From positions 1 to 64,000 of the forward strand of contig ML210292.1 of assembly GCA_004369085.1 (NCBI GenBank): a stretch of DNA of 64,000 nucleotides, written 5' to 3'. The notes under the pieces were generated by a model. The model ran no database searches and was not told where the DNA came from. It saw nothing but the letters and a program-made list of their open reading frames with translations. The stretch is from Coprinopsis marcescibilis (Eukaryota > Basidiomycota > Agaricomycetes > Agaricales > Psathyrellaceae). Position 1 is the stretch's first letter. Each line of letters begins with the position of its first letter. Shown here piece by piece: positions 46,901 to 57,885 of the stretch. The position numbers and the translations under genes are program-made.

Positions 46901-48825
46901 TTAAAGAAAGAGAGGCCACTTGCATTGTATTTTATGCACGAATCGATAAAAACGTCATAGACATTGGGTCGCCTGAGCGATGTGTGCAAGGCTGGTAAGC
47001 CAACGTTGTGGAGAAGAACCAAGGAACATACACTGCTTTCAAGCCACTAAGACCTAGGAGGGAGTTGATGGACTTTTCGCTGAGATATCGCATCATTCCC
47101 ACTAGACGGTCTGACCAAGCTACTTCATCAACCTCTGTAGCTTTGGTACTGGAGGAACCGGAAGGGAGTGGTAAGATGTGGTCACCAAGAACTTGTTCCA
47201 CAACAGATCTAGGTAGGATTAGAAATGGATGTAGACTCGAGCCCAGCTGTGCTTGCTTACCGAACTTCTGGAGAAGCCGCGGTTGTTTTAAGCAATTCTT
47301 CGGGAATCCAAGCAAATTTCCGGATGACTATTGGGTCATTATTCTCGCTATGAACGTCGCTCAGTTGCTGAAAGAAGGAGCGGATTGAGCACTTACATCT
47401 CGGGATAAGCGAGACTGTATAGCCTTCCGATACTGTTTAGAGCTTCAACACGAACAACATGCTTTGGCTCTGTCAGAGTTAAGTGATGATGAAAACAAAG
47501 GGGGTCTGACCTTCTTGTCTAAGCCTCGCCCAGCGACTGCCTTCAACTGGCTTTCAGACACATAGTGCAGAGCCGATTCATAGTCGAGTTGCGAGTATAG
47601 CTTGCACACCGCCGCTCGCACTTTCTCGTCGGGGTCAATGAGTTTTTTGCTCAAGAGACCTGCCATAATTGTTAGATGACCACATAATACTCGCAGAACC
47701 TTGGACGCACCTTCAACAACTTCTCTCGATTCTGGCAGGCTTTGAATCAAGCCACGACATGACTCCACCACTTTTAAACGAATGGGAACGGCCCGGTCGT
47801 TCTTTCTTGAAAGCCAGACGTTCCATGTATTTGGGTACTTACGGACAAGGTCAGGTCCTCCCTTATCAGAATACATTTCCCCCAGTATTTGGGTGGCAAG
47901 AAGCCGAACTGTCAAATCTTCGGCGCGCAGCTCTTCTTCTAGCTGTGGTATAACGCTATGCAGTACTGCAGGGCATGCACGGTGGAGAACTTTGATGAGG
48001 TCGTGGGCGTTGCGAATTTCGTTGTAATCTTCTTCCCCAGAGTTATTGGTGATGATGTCGTTGAAGTATTGGCACACATTTCTTTGAAGTTTATCTGCTG
48101 TGGCCGCGCAGACTTGAACCGCGAGTCGGAAAGACGGATTCTCTGGCCGCTGTATCGCTATGTCAAGCAATGTTTCAAAGGAGACGCGATGAACATACCG
48201 CGTTCTTGTCCGTGAATTGAGCCATAATGATATCCATTACATCTGACGGGAGGGTCTGACACTCCTCAATCAACGCTGCCATGATATCCGCCATGAAAAG
48301 TTCCACTTTCTTTGGCAAATCCCGCTTGATTAACGTGAAGAAGTCGCGAAAGATCTCTGCCACGAGCTCGTCTGCGGACGGAAGGTCGCACACCAAGACA
48401 ACGCTCTTGACTGTCGACAGGGACTCCAGGAGGTGAAAGTATTCATTGTAGTAGGTGGCTTCGGATCCCTTGAGGCCTGCTGACAATTGGCGAAAGAAAA
48501 ATTGGAATATGTCGCGAAGTTCGGGTTGGGTATATGGTGCGTCTGGCGCGTAGAGTCGTAGGATGTCAGCCAAGCAGCATGCCGCGTACGCCTTGACACC
48601 TCTGTCCTTGTGCAATAGAATGTTCGTATGGATAAGCTCCTTTCGCGCTGTCCCCAAAGACGTCACGTCGACGTGCTCCTGGTCGAGTCCGGCAAGCTGG
48701 TCGTGCAAGGTCTTCATCTTCTTGAGCAAGGCGTCTGTCGATAAACCCTTGCCCACAAGCTTTTCGCGAAACTCGAGTTTTCGCTTTGGCGACGTCTGTC
48801 CGCCATGTCGAGTTTGTGCCACCAT
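43994..48825 (-). CDS. PDS5: PDS5 cohesin-associated HEAT-repeat protein, 1238 aa
   Basis: Binds the kleisin of cohesin and controls maintenance and release of sister-chromatid cohesion. There are 22 exons on the minus strand; the largest is 48199-48825, then 47711-48149, 47511-47659, 47397-47467, 47261-47347, 47032-47208, 46924-46972, 46807-46876, 46615-46748, 46209-46558, 46032-46152, 45801-45977, 45541-45749, 45367-45487, 45177-45311, 45077-45119, 44920-45025, 44751-44865, 44547-44693, 44358-44491, 44127-44301 and 43994-44074 (3717 nt). Hallmarks: AYAACCLADILRLYAPDAPYT, FHLLESLSTVKSVVLVCDL, DPDEKVRAAVCKLYSQLDYE, RVEALNSIGRLYSLAYPE, LQAAFALLHLSTV, and a basic, acidic, phospho-site-rich tail. 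Intron 7 (46877-46923) has a GC donor. The 43-nt intron 3 is the shortest in the window. It is transcribed divergently from NAA15. Confidence 0.94.
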
Positions 48826-48946
48826 TTGGCTAGAGGGTGGTAGGAAGAGACAACGGCCGGAGTGATTTCCACGACGGCGGCGGCTGTTGATCCACGCGTT
48901 GTTTGCCTCTGTTCACTGATCTCACTCCGATTCCATAACCTCCTCG
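48826..48946. promoter_or_regulatory. 121-bp bidirectional promoter of PDS5 and NAA15 with an MCB element
   Basis: Only 121 bp separate the two divergent start codons. The interval contains ACGCGT at 48894-48899, the exact core of the MluI cell-cycle box recognised by MBF-type (Mbp1/Swi6-like) factors that drive G1/S transcription. Cohesion genes are known MBF targets in yeasts. A GC-rich GGCGGCGGC stretch lies in the middle. There is no TATA-like box. Confidence 0.6.
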
Positions 48947-51900
48947 ATGTCCAAGGTTGCTGGCATTCCACCGAAAAGGGCGCTCCCGTCCAAAGAAGCT
49001 GGGCTGTTCAAGGAAGTCCTAACATTATATGAAACCAGACAGCTGAAAAAGGGATTGAAGACCGCCGATTTCATCCTCAAGAAATTTCCTGAACATGGAG
49101 GTTTGTGGATCGCCCGATATCTAGGCTACATAGGATCTAACGTTCGACAGAAACGATGTGCATGAAGGGTCTGATACTCGCCCATATGGGTCGGCGGGAA
49201 GAGGGCATCAATATGGTGAAGAAAGGTGTTCGCTTCGACCTCACCTCGCACATTTGTTGGCACGTCTTCGGGTTGATTCAGAAAGGGGAGAAGAACTACG
49301 AAGAGGCCTTGAAATCGTATATGCAGGCCTTGAAGTTCGATAAAGTATGATTCCCCTGACTTTCGGTCTGTAACGTTCTAAACTTGAAGTATATTCCAGG
49401 AAAACATGAACATCCTTCGCGACTCGGCTCAGCTGCAAACCCAACTTCGACTATTCGAAAATCTTGTAGAGACAAGGTATACACTTCTTCGACTCCGACC
49501 AAACCTTCGGCAAAACTGGGTTGCTTTATCTGTCGCCCATTACCTGAACGGCAACGTCACGGAAGCCAAGAAAGTCCTCGAACACTACGAGAAGACATTG
49601 AAAAATGTTCCCGATAACGATGTCGAGCACTCGGAGTGCCTTCTCTATTATGTAAAGCTCATGGAGGAATCAGGGGAACCTCAAGAAGCACTCGACTTCC
49701 TGGACAACAACAGACGAGCAATTCTGGACAAGACCGCCATCAGCGAAATCAGAGGCACGTCAGCTCTTCATTACATTGCTGCCGACCTAACCTCTGCCTT
49801 CAGCCCGACTCCTTACTAAACTCAAGTCGGATGCAGCTGAAAGTGCATGGTCTGCTCTCTTCAAGCGAAATGCCGAGTGCTCCGACTACTACAGTGAATA
49901 CCTCGAATTCCGCGGCCTCAGCCTAGAAGGAAACAGCCCAGAAGCACTCGCAGTACTGCAGACCCTTGCAGATGCTCATCCCCGCGCCAACGCACCAAAG
50001 CGACTGTCATTATCTGTCTCCACCGGCGAAACATTCACTCAACTGGCGGAACCCTACCTTGTGAGGGGCCTGGAACGCGGTGTGCCTTCCCTCTTCGCCG
50101 ACCTCAAATCATTATACAAGGACGATACAAAGAAGGACGCCATCGAAAAGCTCCTCGAATCCGCTCTCGAAAGGTTTAAGAAAGACTCGGCACCGGAAGG
50201 CTCAACAGAACCGACGACCTATCTTTGGACGCTCTACTTCCTCGCACAACACCACTCCTATCTTGGCCGACAGAAGCAAGCACTCTCCATTTTGGATCAA
50301 GCCATTGAACACACGCCTACCCTCCCGGACCTACACCTTTTCAGAGCTCGTATTTTGAAGCGTGCTGGAGACTATCTCGGGGCAGCTACCTCGACCAACG
50401 ATGCGCGAACATTGGACGGCCAAGATCGGTTCTTGAACACTAAATGCGGCAAATACCTTCTGCGGGCGGGCATGATTGAAGAAGCTAGCTCAGTATTCGG
50501 CTTGTTCACCAAGGTGTATATATCTATCACCCAACCCCATCGTCGCAACTTGGACTGATCATTTCTTTTAGAAAGATGCTGCCAGTCCTGGGGCTGATCT
50601 GGAGGAAATGCAATCTCTTCTCTATATCCTAGAAGAAGGTCATGCACACGAGCTCAATGGAAAGCCCAACCTCGCATTGAAGAAGTATTTTGCGACCAAG
50701 AAGGTTCGTTGACACAAGAATTCCAACCTGTATATCCAATGAGTATCTTGCCCATAGATCTTTGACGAGATCGAGGACGACCAATACGACTTCCATGGCT
50801 ACAATCTCCGCAAATTCACTATCACTATCTACCTCAAGTAAGTCCTTATGATGTTGACCACACTCTTCTCGTTGATTTTTATTTCATTTTAGGATGTTGA
50901 AATGGGAGGACACCCTGTTTTCGCACCCTGCATACGTCAAGGCCGCCATTTCCGCATCACGAGTACGAGGTTTCCTCCCTTAACAAGCGATTATCATCTC
51001 AAGATCTCCAGATCTTGGTGTCTGTCCACGACGACCCGTCGATAGTGACTGCATTGTCCGCTATTGGTATGTTTTCTGACTTTGCCTGTGTTGCTCCATG
51101 ACCAATGTGGCATACCACAGCTCCACTGACGGACGCGGAGAAGAAGGCAAAGAAGAAGGCCAAAAAGGCTGCTGCCGCTGCAAAGCCAACTGACGACAAG
51201 AAAGGCGGTAAGGCCTTCTGACACCCTCCTGCGCTCAACTCAGCTCTCTAAATCCGTTGCTCAGGAGCCGCAAACGAGGACAAGGGCCTTGATATCCCAG
51301 TTACGAAGGACGAAGATTCAGACGGCCTGAAGCTTCTCGGATGCTCTGATCCTTTAGAACGTGCTTTCCAACTGCTGCGCCCGATCATCAATGTCGCTCC
51401 CAGTAACCTGCAAGTCTGGTTGGCCCTCTACGATGTACAAATTCGCCGCAGTAGGTCAACCTCATTTTCCCTTGTTTTCGAATGCTCATCACATTCGACG
51501 CGTAGAGAAATTGCTGCAAGCAGCCGCCGCGTTACACCATGCCAAACAACTCTCTCCCGAGAGTCCAGGGCTCCATCTACGCATCGTGGACCTCAAACAT
51601 CGAGGTGAGCTTTCCTGTATGGCAGTTGAACTTTATAGCAGGCAACTAACACTGCAAGCTTCCAAATTGCCACAAGCACCCCCGGCGCCCATAGGCCCGG
51701 TGTTTTCCGAAGCGGTCGCCAAACTTGATCCGGGCAGCATCGCACCGGCAACCTTCAACTCGCAGTACCTGCAGTTGCACGCCTCAGACCCAGAGGCCAT
51801 ATTTGCATGTGCACAGGCGCTCCACGCAATCGAATCACCCTTGGATGAAGTCGAAAATGCTGTGTTCACCTTGCTTGCTGACCCAGTCGCTTTGGACACC

Positions 51901-52110
51901 AAGATGGCCCGCTCGGTGTTGAGGTTCCTCACCAGCATCAAGTCGACCAGGGCGGAGGAATTCCGTGCAGCTTGCGATAAGAAGTTTGAGCTTTCTACTC
52001 TGTTCAAGACGCCCGAGGAATTGGCTACTTTGCGTAAAAAGGTGCTGAATCCCAAGGATGCGCCCTTGACTGGCTCAAAGGAGGCTAAGAAGGAAGAGGT
52101 TACGCCGTGA
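48947..52110 (+). CDS. NAT1: NAA15/NAT1 auxiliary subunit of N-terminal acetyltransferase NatA, 857 aa
   Basis: TPR scaffold that anchors the catalytic NAA10 subunit to ribosomes for co-translational N-terminal acetylation. Twelve exons: 48947-49100, 49151-49344, 49400-49754, 49804-50513, 50572-50703, 50758-50837, 50893-50962, 51012-51066, 51121-51207, 51265-51450, 51506-51604, 51659-52110 (2574 nt). Opening LPSKEAGLFKEVLTLYETRQLKKGLKTADFILKKFPEHGETMCMKGL and then [40 protein letters not shown] are diagnostic. Later: LRPNLRQNWVALSVAHYLNG, YDFHGYNLRKFTITIYLKMLKWED, and the basic DAEKKAKKKAKKAA patch before the C-terminal region. Intron 3 (49755-49803) needs a GC donor (GCACGT) to keep frame. 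The 54-nt intron 51605-51658 has no stop and is a multiple of three. Confidence 0.94.
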
Positions 52111-52269
52111 TAGTCATCATGTAGACTTCTTTAGTCAAGTAACATTACAACAAACTAGAATTTGAATATGCACAAACTGGGAAGATAATGGATCGTGATC
52201 CCGCGAGAGTAGAGGAGGAGGTGTAAAGCATATGTTATATTCACAAACCAATATTATTTCGTACTGCTA

Positions 52270-55200
52270 TCATGGCGTTGAATTGGCGGAGGCCACCATC
52301 TGTTCAAACTTCGCTACTTTCGCTTCATACTTTTTCGGGTCGATGGGGATGAATCGTCGGTAAATATCGATCGAGTGCTGAAGATGTTTGACGGCCTTGT
52401 CGCCATGACCTGACTTGATGAGGTAGCATCCGTAATTATGGAGGGACCTCGCGAGCGGGAGCTCGTACTCCTTCGGTTTCTCCGAGTCCAGTTTCTGAAA
52501 GCACTCGATTGCCTTCACAAATAACGGCATTGCTGCGTCGTAGTCCCCGAAATATGCCATATTCCGGGCGAGGTAGTGAAGAGATGCACCATAACTCGCG
52601 TTCGCAACTTCCGTCGGCTGAATGTCAACGACCCTACCGACGATGTCGACGGATTCCTGCGCAGGTGGTATAGATTCGGCATACCTACCGGCCTTGAAGA
52701 GAAAGCGCGAGAGTGTTCGAAGCGGGTACGCAAGCTCTAGTTGGTATACATTATCCGCTGGCCTTCTGGCCGCTGCCTGTCGGGCAACTTCCACCATTTT
52801 TTGCAAAGTCTCGATGGCGTCTTCGCGAAGCCCACACGACTCGAAAGCGGATGCTTGGAGTAGCAAAGCCGAGCGAAGCGAGAACTGGCCTCGCTCCTCG
52901 TCCGCGTTGAGTCGAGGAAACAAGCTGACAGCCTCATGCGATGCCTTGAGCCCTTCTTCGAATCTACTGTTGCGCACGAGGATAACTCCGTATACCATAA
53001 GCCACGTTACGAGATCGCCTTCGAGTTCCGACTGGCCTTCCTCTACCAACCGACGAAGTAGATCCACGGCTTCCCCGGTCAGCGCAATTGCTTCCTCACT
53101 CCTCTCGGACTCCTGCATAACGCCACCCACGACTCCAAGTGCAGCGGCAATGAATGTTACGTATTGCTTGAGATCGGTCGTTTCAAGCTTGCGTACTATA
53201 TTCATCGCTTCTTGACACAGTTCGTGGGCGAGTTCCGTCTGCTTGAGGCTGACAGATGGTATGGAGTAGATGAGAAGCGCCTTGGCCAGGTCCACTACAG
53301 TTGAAATGTCGTCCTTGTCGAGAATCTGGCGAAAGATGGACACCGCTGTTTTGGATAGTCCCATTGCCTCAGAGGGTCTTGAGTCGTCCGAAATTATGTC
53401 CGACGCGGAGGTCATTGCCAATGCTATCGACCTCTGAGTTTCTCGAGTCAATGACTCGGATGTGTTGGCCTAAGGGAGCGGTCGATCATCAGTTATGTAT
53501 ATAATGGCTTTCATCAAAATACAGAAAAACAAGACTTACAAACGCCAGGTCGAATAGAAAAGGCAAGTCAATGGCAGGCCCCAGAGATAACGTGTACTCA
53601 AGCAACTCTCGGGATTTGACAGACAGGGTTTCTCGGAGGAGTACCAGGAGAGGTTCGTCCATCAGTGCTTTGCGAATGTGGGCGTCTAAAAAAACGCACG
53701 AATACCGCAATGGCTCCGGTGCAGACGCGGAATTGATTCGAGGTAAGCAGAATGCCATAGCGTCGGCAAGGACCCATCGATCATGTTCCAAGAAGCCGAG
53801 TGTCGGCACCTTGTCCAAATTGAGATCCTTTTGGACTGTGAGGAGGGCTAGCTGTGACAATTTTGTATGATGTTCGGCCTGGTCCACGCGGTATGGTTTG
53901 CCATCGGGCGCTCGGGTAGTGATGAATTCTTGTATGGACCAGTGTAGGAGTCGGATGGGTTTGCTAGGATCTTTGGGCTTGAAACCGCGCAGAAGCGGAC
54001 TGATATGACCGCCCAGCTTCATGATTCCCGGAAGAGTCACGCCATCTGGTTTATAAAGCAAAGCCAGTGCATCAGGAGTTAGGGACTCCTGAAGCGTAAC
54101 GACAGCGCCCATAACCGTTCGGAACATCTTGGCGAATCGGAGATCTGTCCACGGCAGCTTGGAGAGAATGTGGGTGTAAAGGTCGTCCAACTTCTGATTG
54201 GCATCGGAGCTTGCTTCCCAGTGGTGGCTTTTTGAGCCAAGGATTTCCGTCAGCTCTTCAACGGGGTCATACGAGTTCTTAAGGTGGTTCAGGACGGTGG
54301 TGGCCCACAGAAAGACACCCTCTGTCTTTGCCACGAATTTATCCACCAGTTCAGGCGCTACAGAGTCGAAGTCGGACATTTCTGAGAATTGAGTTTCGAT
54401 CAATGCGCGTACATCGCCGTGGGTAGTCTCCCCAACCAAAGGGTGAATAGAAAACTGAACGTGGGGCTTGTTCTCCAAATCATCCATGATTCGCGGCTCC
54501 GGGCGCGTCGTTACGATTATGCGAAAGTTCGATGGGAGGGCCGGCACAGTGTTCCGTAAGAACTTGAGTATCTTGGCGTCGAAGCCTTCATCAAGACTGT
54601 CCAAAACGATGACCAACGGCCTGTCTGTCGGCAGATACTTGCAAACTGGGAGGACTATTTCATCCAATTGTCTTGAAAATGGCGCTGTTGACAATGTGGT
54701 GTCCGCAAGTAGGATTTCGCCGATCTGATGCTGGACTTCTCCATTGATAGCGCAAAGCCCACGAATAAGGGTCGCCATCATGCCTGATGTTGTGGCCTGT
54801 GCCGCGTTCTTCTGGCTGAAGAAAAACCCTGCGACAAGATGACCTTGCTTGTGTAGATGGTGACAGATTGTGTGAGCGAGGGCTGTCTTGCCACTACCGG
54901 CACCGTCCGCGAGGACATGAATCTTTGCCGAACCTTCCGATAAATTGGAGACCCAGGTTTTGATCTCTTCGATATGCGCTTGACGAGTTCCAGGGAGGCA
55001 CCCTTCATCTACGTCCCAAGAGCAACCCTCTGGATTTGGCAAGCGCTGGATTGCCGCCTTGATTTCTGAACTGACATCTATGGGGCAGTAGCATCAATAA
55101 GCCTGCAGAGTTGTCGAAGGGAGAGAAACAGCGCACCCTCGCTATTGCCGTTAGTGGTGTTGTAAACACTACCGCCAACGACATTGATTTGAACATTCTG

Positions 55201-55353
55201 CAAGTTGACGTTGGATGCTCCGGCGAATGCTGTTACTACTGAGGCCCAAAATCGTCAGGAGTCCCGCGGGAAGTTCTTCGCGTTCAACTTACATGTTCTT
55301 CTTGCTAAATCAGCTCGTCTCGCCTCCTGAATTGCCCACTTCCATTTATCCAT
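52270..55353 (-). CDS. NACHT-TPR NLR-like protein (STAND P-loop NTPase), 966 aa
   Basis: Fungal NOD-like receptor architecture. Exons on the minus strand: 55293-55353, 55137-55238, 53540-55077, 52270-53469 (2901 nt). Residues 1-54 form a short N-terminus with an Asn/Gly/Val-rich motif (NVQINVVGGSVYNTTNG). NACHT starts near residue 75 with CLPGTRQAHIEEIKTWV; Walker A is ADGAGSGKTALAH (about residue 112), Walker B VIVLDSLDEG, sensor IIVTTRPEPR, then the winged-helix-like segment (LYTHILSKLPW, RLLHWSIQEFITT). A TPR array of tetratricopeptide repeats follows from about 580 to the C-terminus, with classic spacing (SLHYLARNMAYFGDYDAAMPLFVKAIE; RSLHNYGCYLIKSGHGDKAVKHLQHSIDIYRR). Such proteins mediate non-self recognition and cell death in fungi; the ligand is unknown. 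No effector enzyme domain is attached. The start codon is tentative because an upstream exon is possible. Confidence 0.87.
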
Positions 55354-56000
55354 CACCTCTACACGGATTGAGGTTAGCATCCAACGACAAAAGCCGTTGG
55401 TAATCACTCACATTCACTTATCGTTTGGGTCAGCCCTCTCTGCTCGACAGTAATACGGGAAAGATGGAAGTGCTGTATATACCCGACACTCGGCTCTGAC
55501 TATTTATCGTAAATCCTCATGATGCTGATGGGCCCCGAGATCGCCTTTGATCTGCAAGTGGGTACACACAACCTAAAATCAGATCGAACCTGTAAGTGCT
55601 TCCGTATAGCAATCAGCAGGACGTGAGTATTACTAGTAACATCTAGTAAGATCCAATATTCTTCATAAGGTTGCCAGCGTAGTCCAGGACTCGGAAGGGT
55701 TTCCTGCCGACAATGGTTGGAACAGATCCAAAATTTCAATTCAGGACCGTGCAATGTAGTAAACGTTTGCGCCCCTATGTCCCTGGCCCTAAGGACTGAG
55801 TACTGAAGCTTGAAGATTCAATTGGTAGAAAAGAAACCCGCCAATTCACGGTCGGAATGGCCCTGTGCTGGATGGGGCTGTGCTGCGTTGTTTGTTACTA
55901 TTAGTAGTTAGGCAGAGATTGCGGGAATTGTGGAATTGGATTATCTTTATCTTCTCGATTCTAGATTTCACTGTTCCACAGACATTTTGTGTCTCAAAAT
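55354..56000. other. Divergent intergenic region (NLR / SET5-like)
   Basis: 650 bp upstream of both genes. A donor-like site at about 55405 suggests a 5' UTR exon for the NLR gene, but the preceding frame does not join cleanly. No other feature. Confidence 0.45.
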
Positions 56001-57637
56001 ATGCCGATTCCACCAGCAGAGGACGTACTCACCAGGAAAATTGTCGATCTCAAGACCCAAAATCCCACCTTGGGCATCGCCAAGATCCACGCCCTCTTAT
56101 TGAAAGAATGCCCTGACTGGCTGGTCAGCGAAAAGCGAACAAAGAAAATCCTCCAGAATGAAGGCCTGACAGCAATTGCGAACAAACCAGGGAGCCAGCC
56201 AGCAGCTCACCATGTTCACCCCACGTCTCGTTTGATCCCAAACCTCGACATGTCCAAGTGGACCTCTAAAGTCAGGGTCAAAATGTTCGATAAAGTGAAG
56301 GGAAAGGGATTGGTGTCTGCGGTGGATATGCAGGAGGGAGACCTGATCTGGAAAGAGGATCCGTTTATTGTTGCACCTGAATGGTGAGTTGCTTTCTGTT
56401 TCCTGTCATTCCGGCCCCGCCTAGGCGCGGTGTGGGGAAGGCGCTAAAGGGAAAGCTGGATATAGGTCTAAGTCGGCGTTGCGTGGAGGAGCCTGAATTC
56501 GCTTCGGAGTCCGATTCTCGCGATTTACTTCTCGGAACGCCTGCTCTACGTTTTCCCTGCAGCAAACGTAACTTTATCTTTGTTAAAAACATTCCAAGAC
56601 TAACTTGACACTATAGGGAGATCTACGACCTCGTTGAGTCGGGAAAAGCTTGTGCTCTTTGTACAACACCGTTCAGCCCTGATTCACCACTTATCATCAA
56701 CTGCCCGGCATCTACGTCCTCTTGTCGTTGCCCTGCTCGGTTCTGCAATCGTCTTTGCGTGGCACGGTCAGCCAAGGTACATCCGCTACTATGTCCTGCC
56801 CAGAACCCCGCCTCCGTGCCTCTCATGAGGTTTGCACGGGACAATCAGTGGATGGCTCTCGGTGCCCTGATTCATTGCATCAGCCGGGTACTTTTGGCAC
56901 ATCAACACAAAGATGCAAAAGCGGATTTAGATATCATGCGCAGCTTTGCATCTCTCGGTATGGAAGAACGTGCCAAATACGACTTTAATATGTACGTTTA
57001 CCGTTTTATCTACTGACCAAGAAAACCAATAATAACCCCTAAAAGCCGTGAGCCGGACCGACAGACGTGGAAGAAAGCCCACCACCTCGTTGTCCAGGCG
57101 TTCAAAGAACCGAAGACTCCGAACGAACAGAAGAAGCTCGGCAAGATCCTCAAGAAACCCTTAGACGAAGATATCGATCAGGAATTCTTCAACTATGACC
57201 CCGGCTTCCTGCGCAACCTAGGCAAGATGTCTCTGAGTGCGTACACCCCATATTTCCTCGTCTGACGCATCTAACCACAAACACTAGACCTTGAAGCTCA
57301 CGGGGGCCTCTACATCCTCCACTCCCATCTTAACCACTCTTGCCTCCCCAACGTCTCCGTGCGGCACAACGACAAACGCACTGCACTCTCCCGTATATCC
57401 CTCATCACCAAAAGGCCCATCTCCATCGGCGACGAACTCACGATATCCTACGTCAACCCCGACCTCCCGTACAAAATGCGGCAGGAGCAAATTCGGCAGT
57501 GGGGCTTTGGCCCGTGCAAATGCGAACGCTGCGTCAGCGAGGAGCGTCTGTTCCAACTGAAGGACGTGTTGGAGGAGAGCAATTTAGATATGGACGACAT
57601 TGCCCGGGAGCTCAAAGCTGGGCTGGGTGTCATGTAA
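56001..57637 (+). CDS. SET5-like SET/MYND-domain protein methyltransferase, 432 aa
   Basis: Family of yeast Set5, which methylates histone H4 lysines. Four exons: 56001-56383, 56617-56991, 57046-57236, 57288-57637 (1299 nt). Residues 1-85 hold a helical N-terminus (DLKTQNPTLGIAKIHALLLKE). The SET domain starts GKGLVSAVDMQEGDLIWKEDPFIVAPEW and is split by a zinc-binding insert (CALCTTPF, CRCPARFCNRLCVARSAKVHPLLC). It resumes with HGGLYILHSHLNHSCLPNVSV (the SAM-binding NHSC motif) and GDELTISYVNPDLPY. A post-SET cysteine cluster CKCERC follows at the end. The first intron (56384-56616, 233 nt) is unusually long for this window and could hide an alternative exon. Length is close to yeast Set5 (526 aa) minus its extensions. 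Confidence 0.9.
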
Positions 57638-57885
57638 ACTCTAAAAGTAGCTGAAGCGGATGGGGGTGAAGGTAGCGCTATAAAAAGCTTCGAGGTTGGC
57701 TTGAACCTCCAATGTAACCTAACCATTTGGGTCTACCGTTTGCACGTCCCAAGTGTATATATGGAATAAATTCTCAATTATAGTATCTGATTTTCATCGT
57801 GTTCTGATTGTTTCTTAACCAAAAAATCTCTACTTAGGAATGGCAGATCGTCCAACGAACGATGACAAAATGTCTATGCGAGAAA

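Noticed and set aside
56384..56616. Possible coding content in the long first intron of the SET5-like gene
   Set aside because: Joining it would break the SET motif APEW-EIYDLVESGKACALC; the 233-nt intron with good borders is the simpler model.
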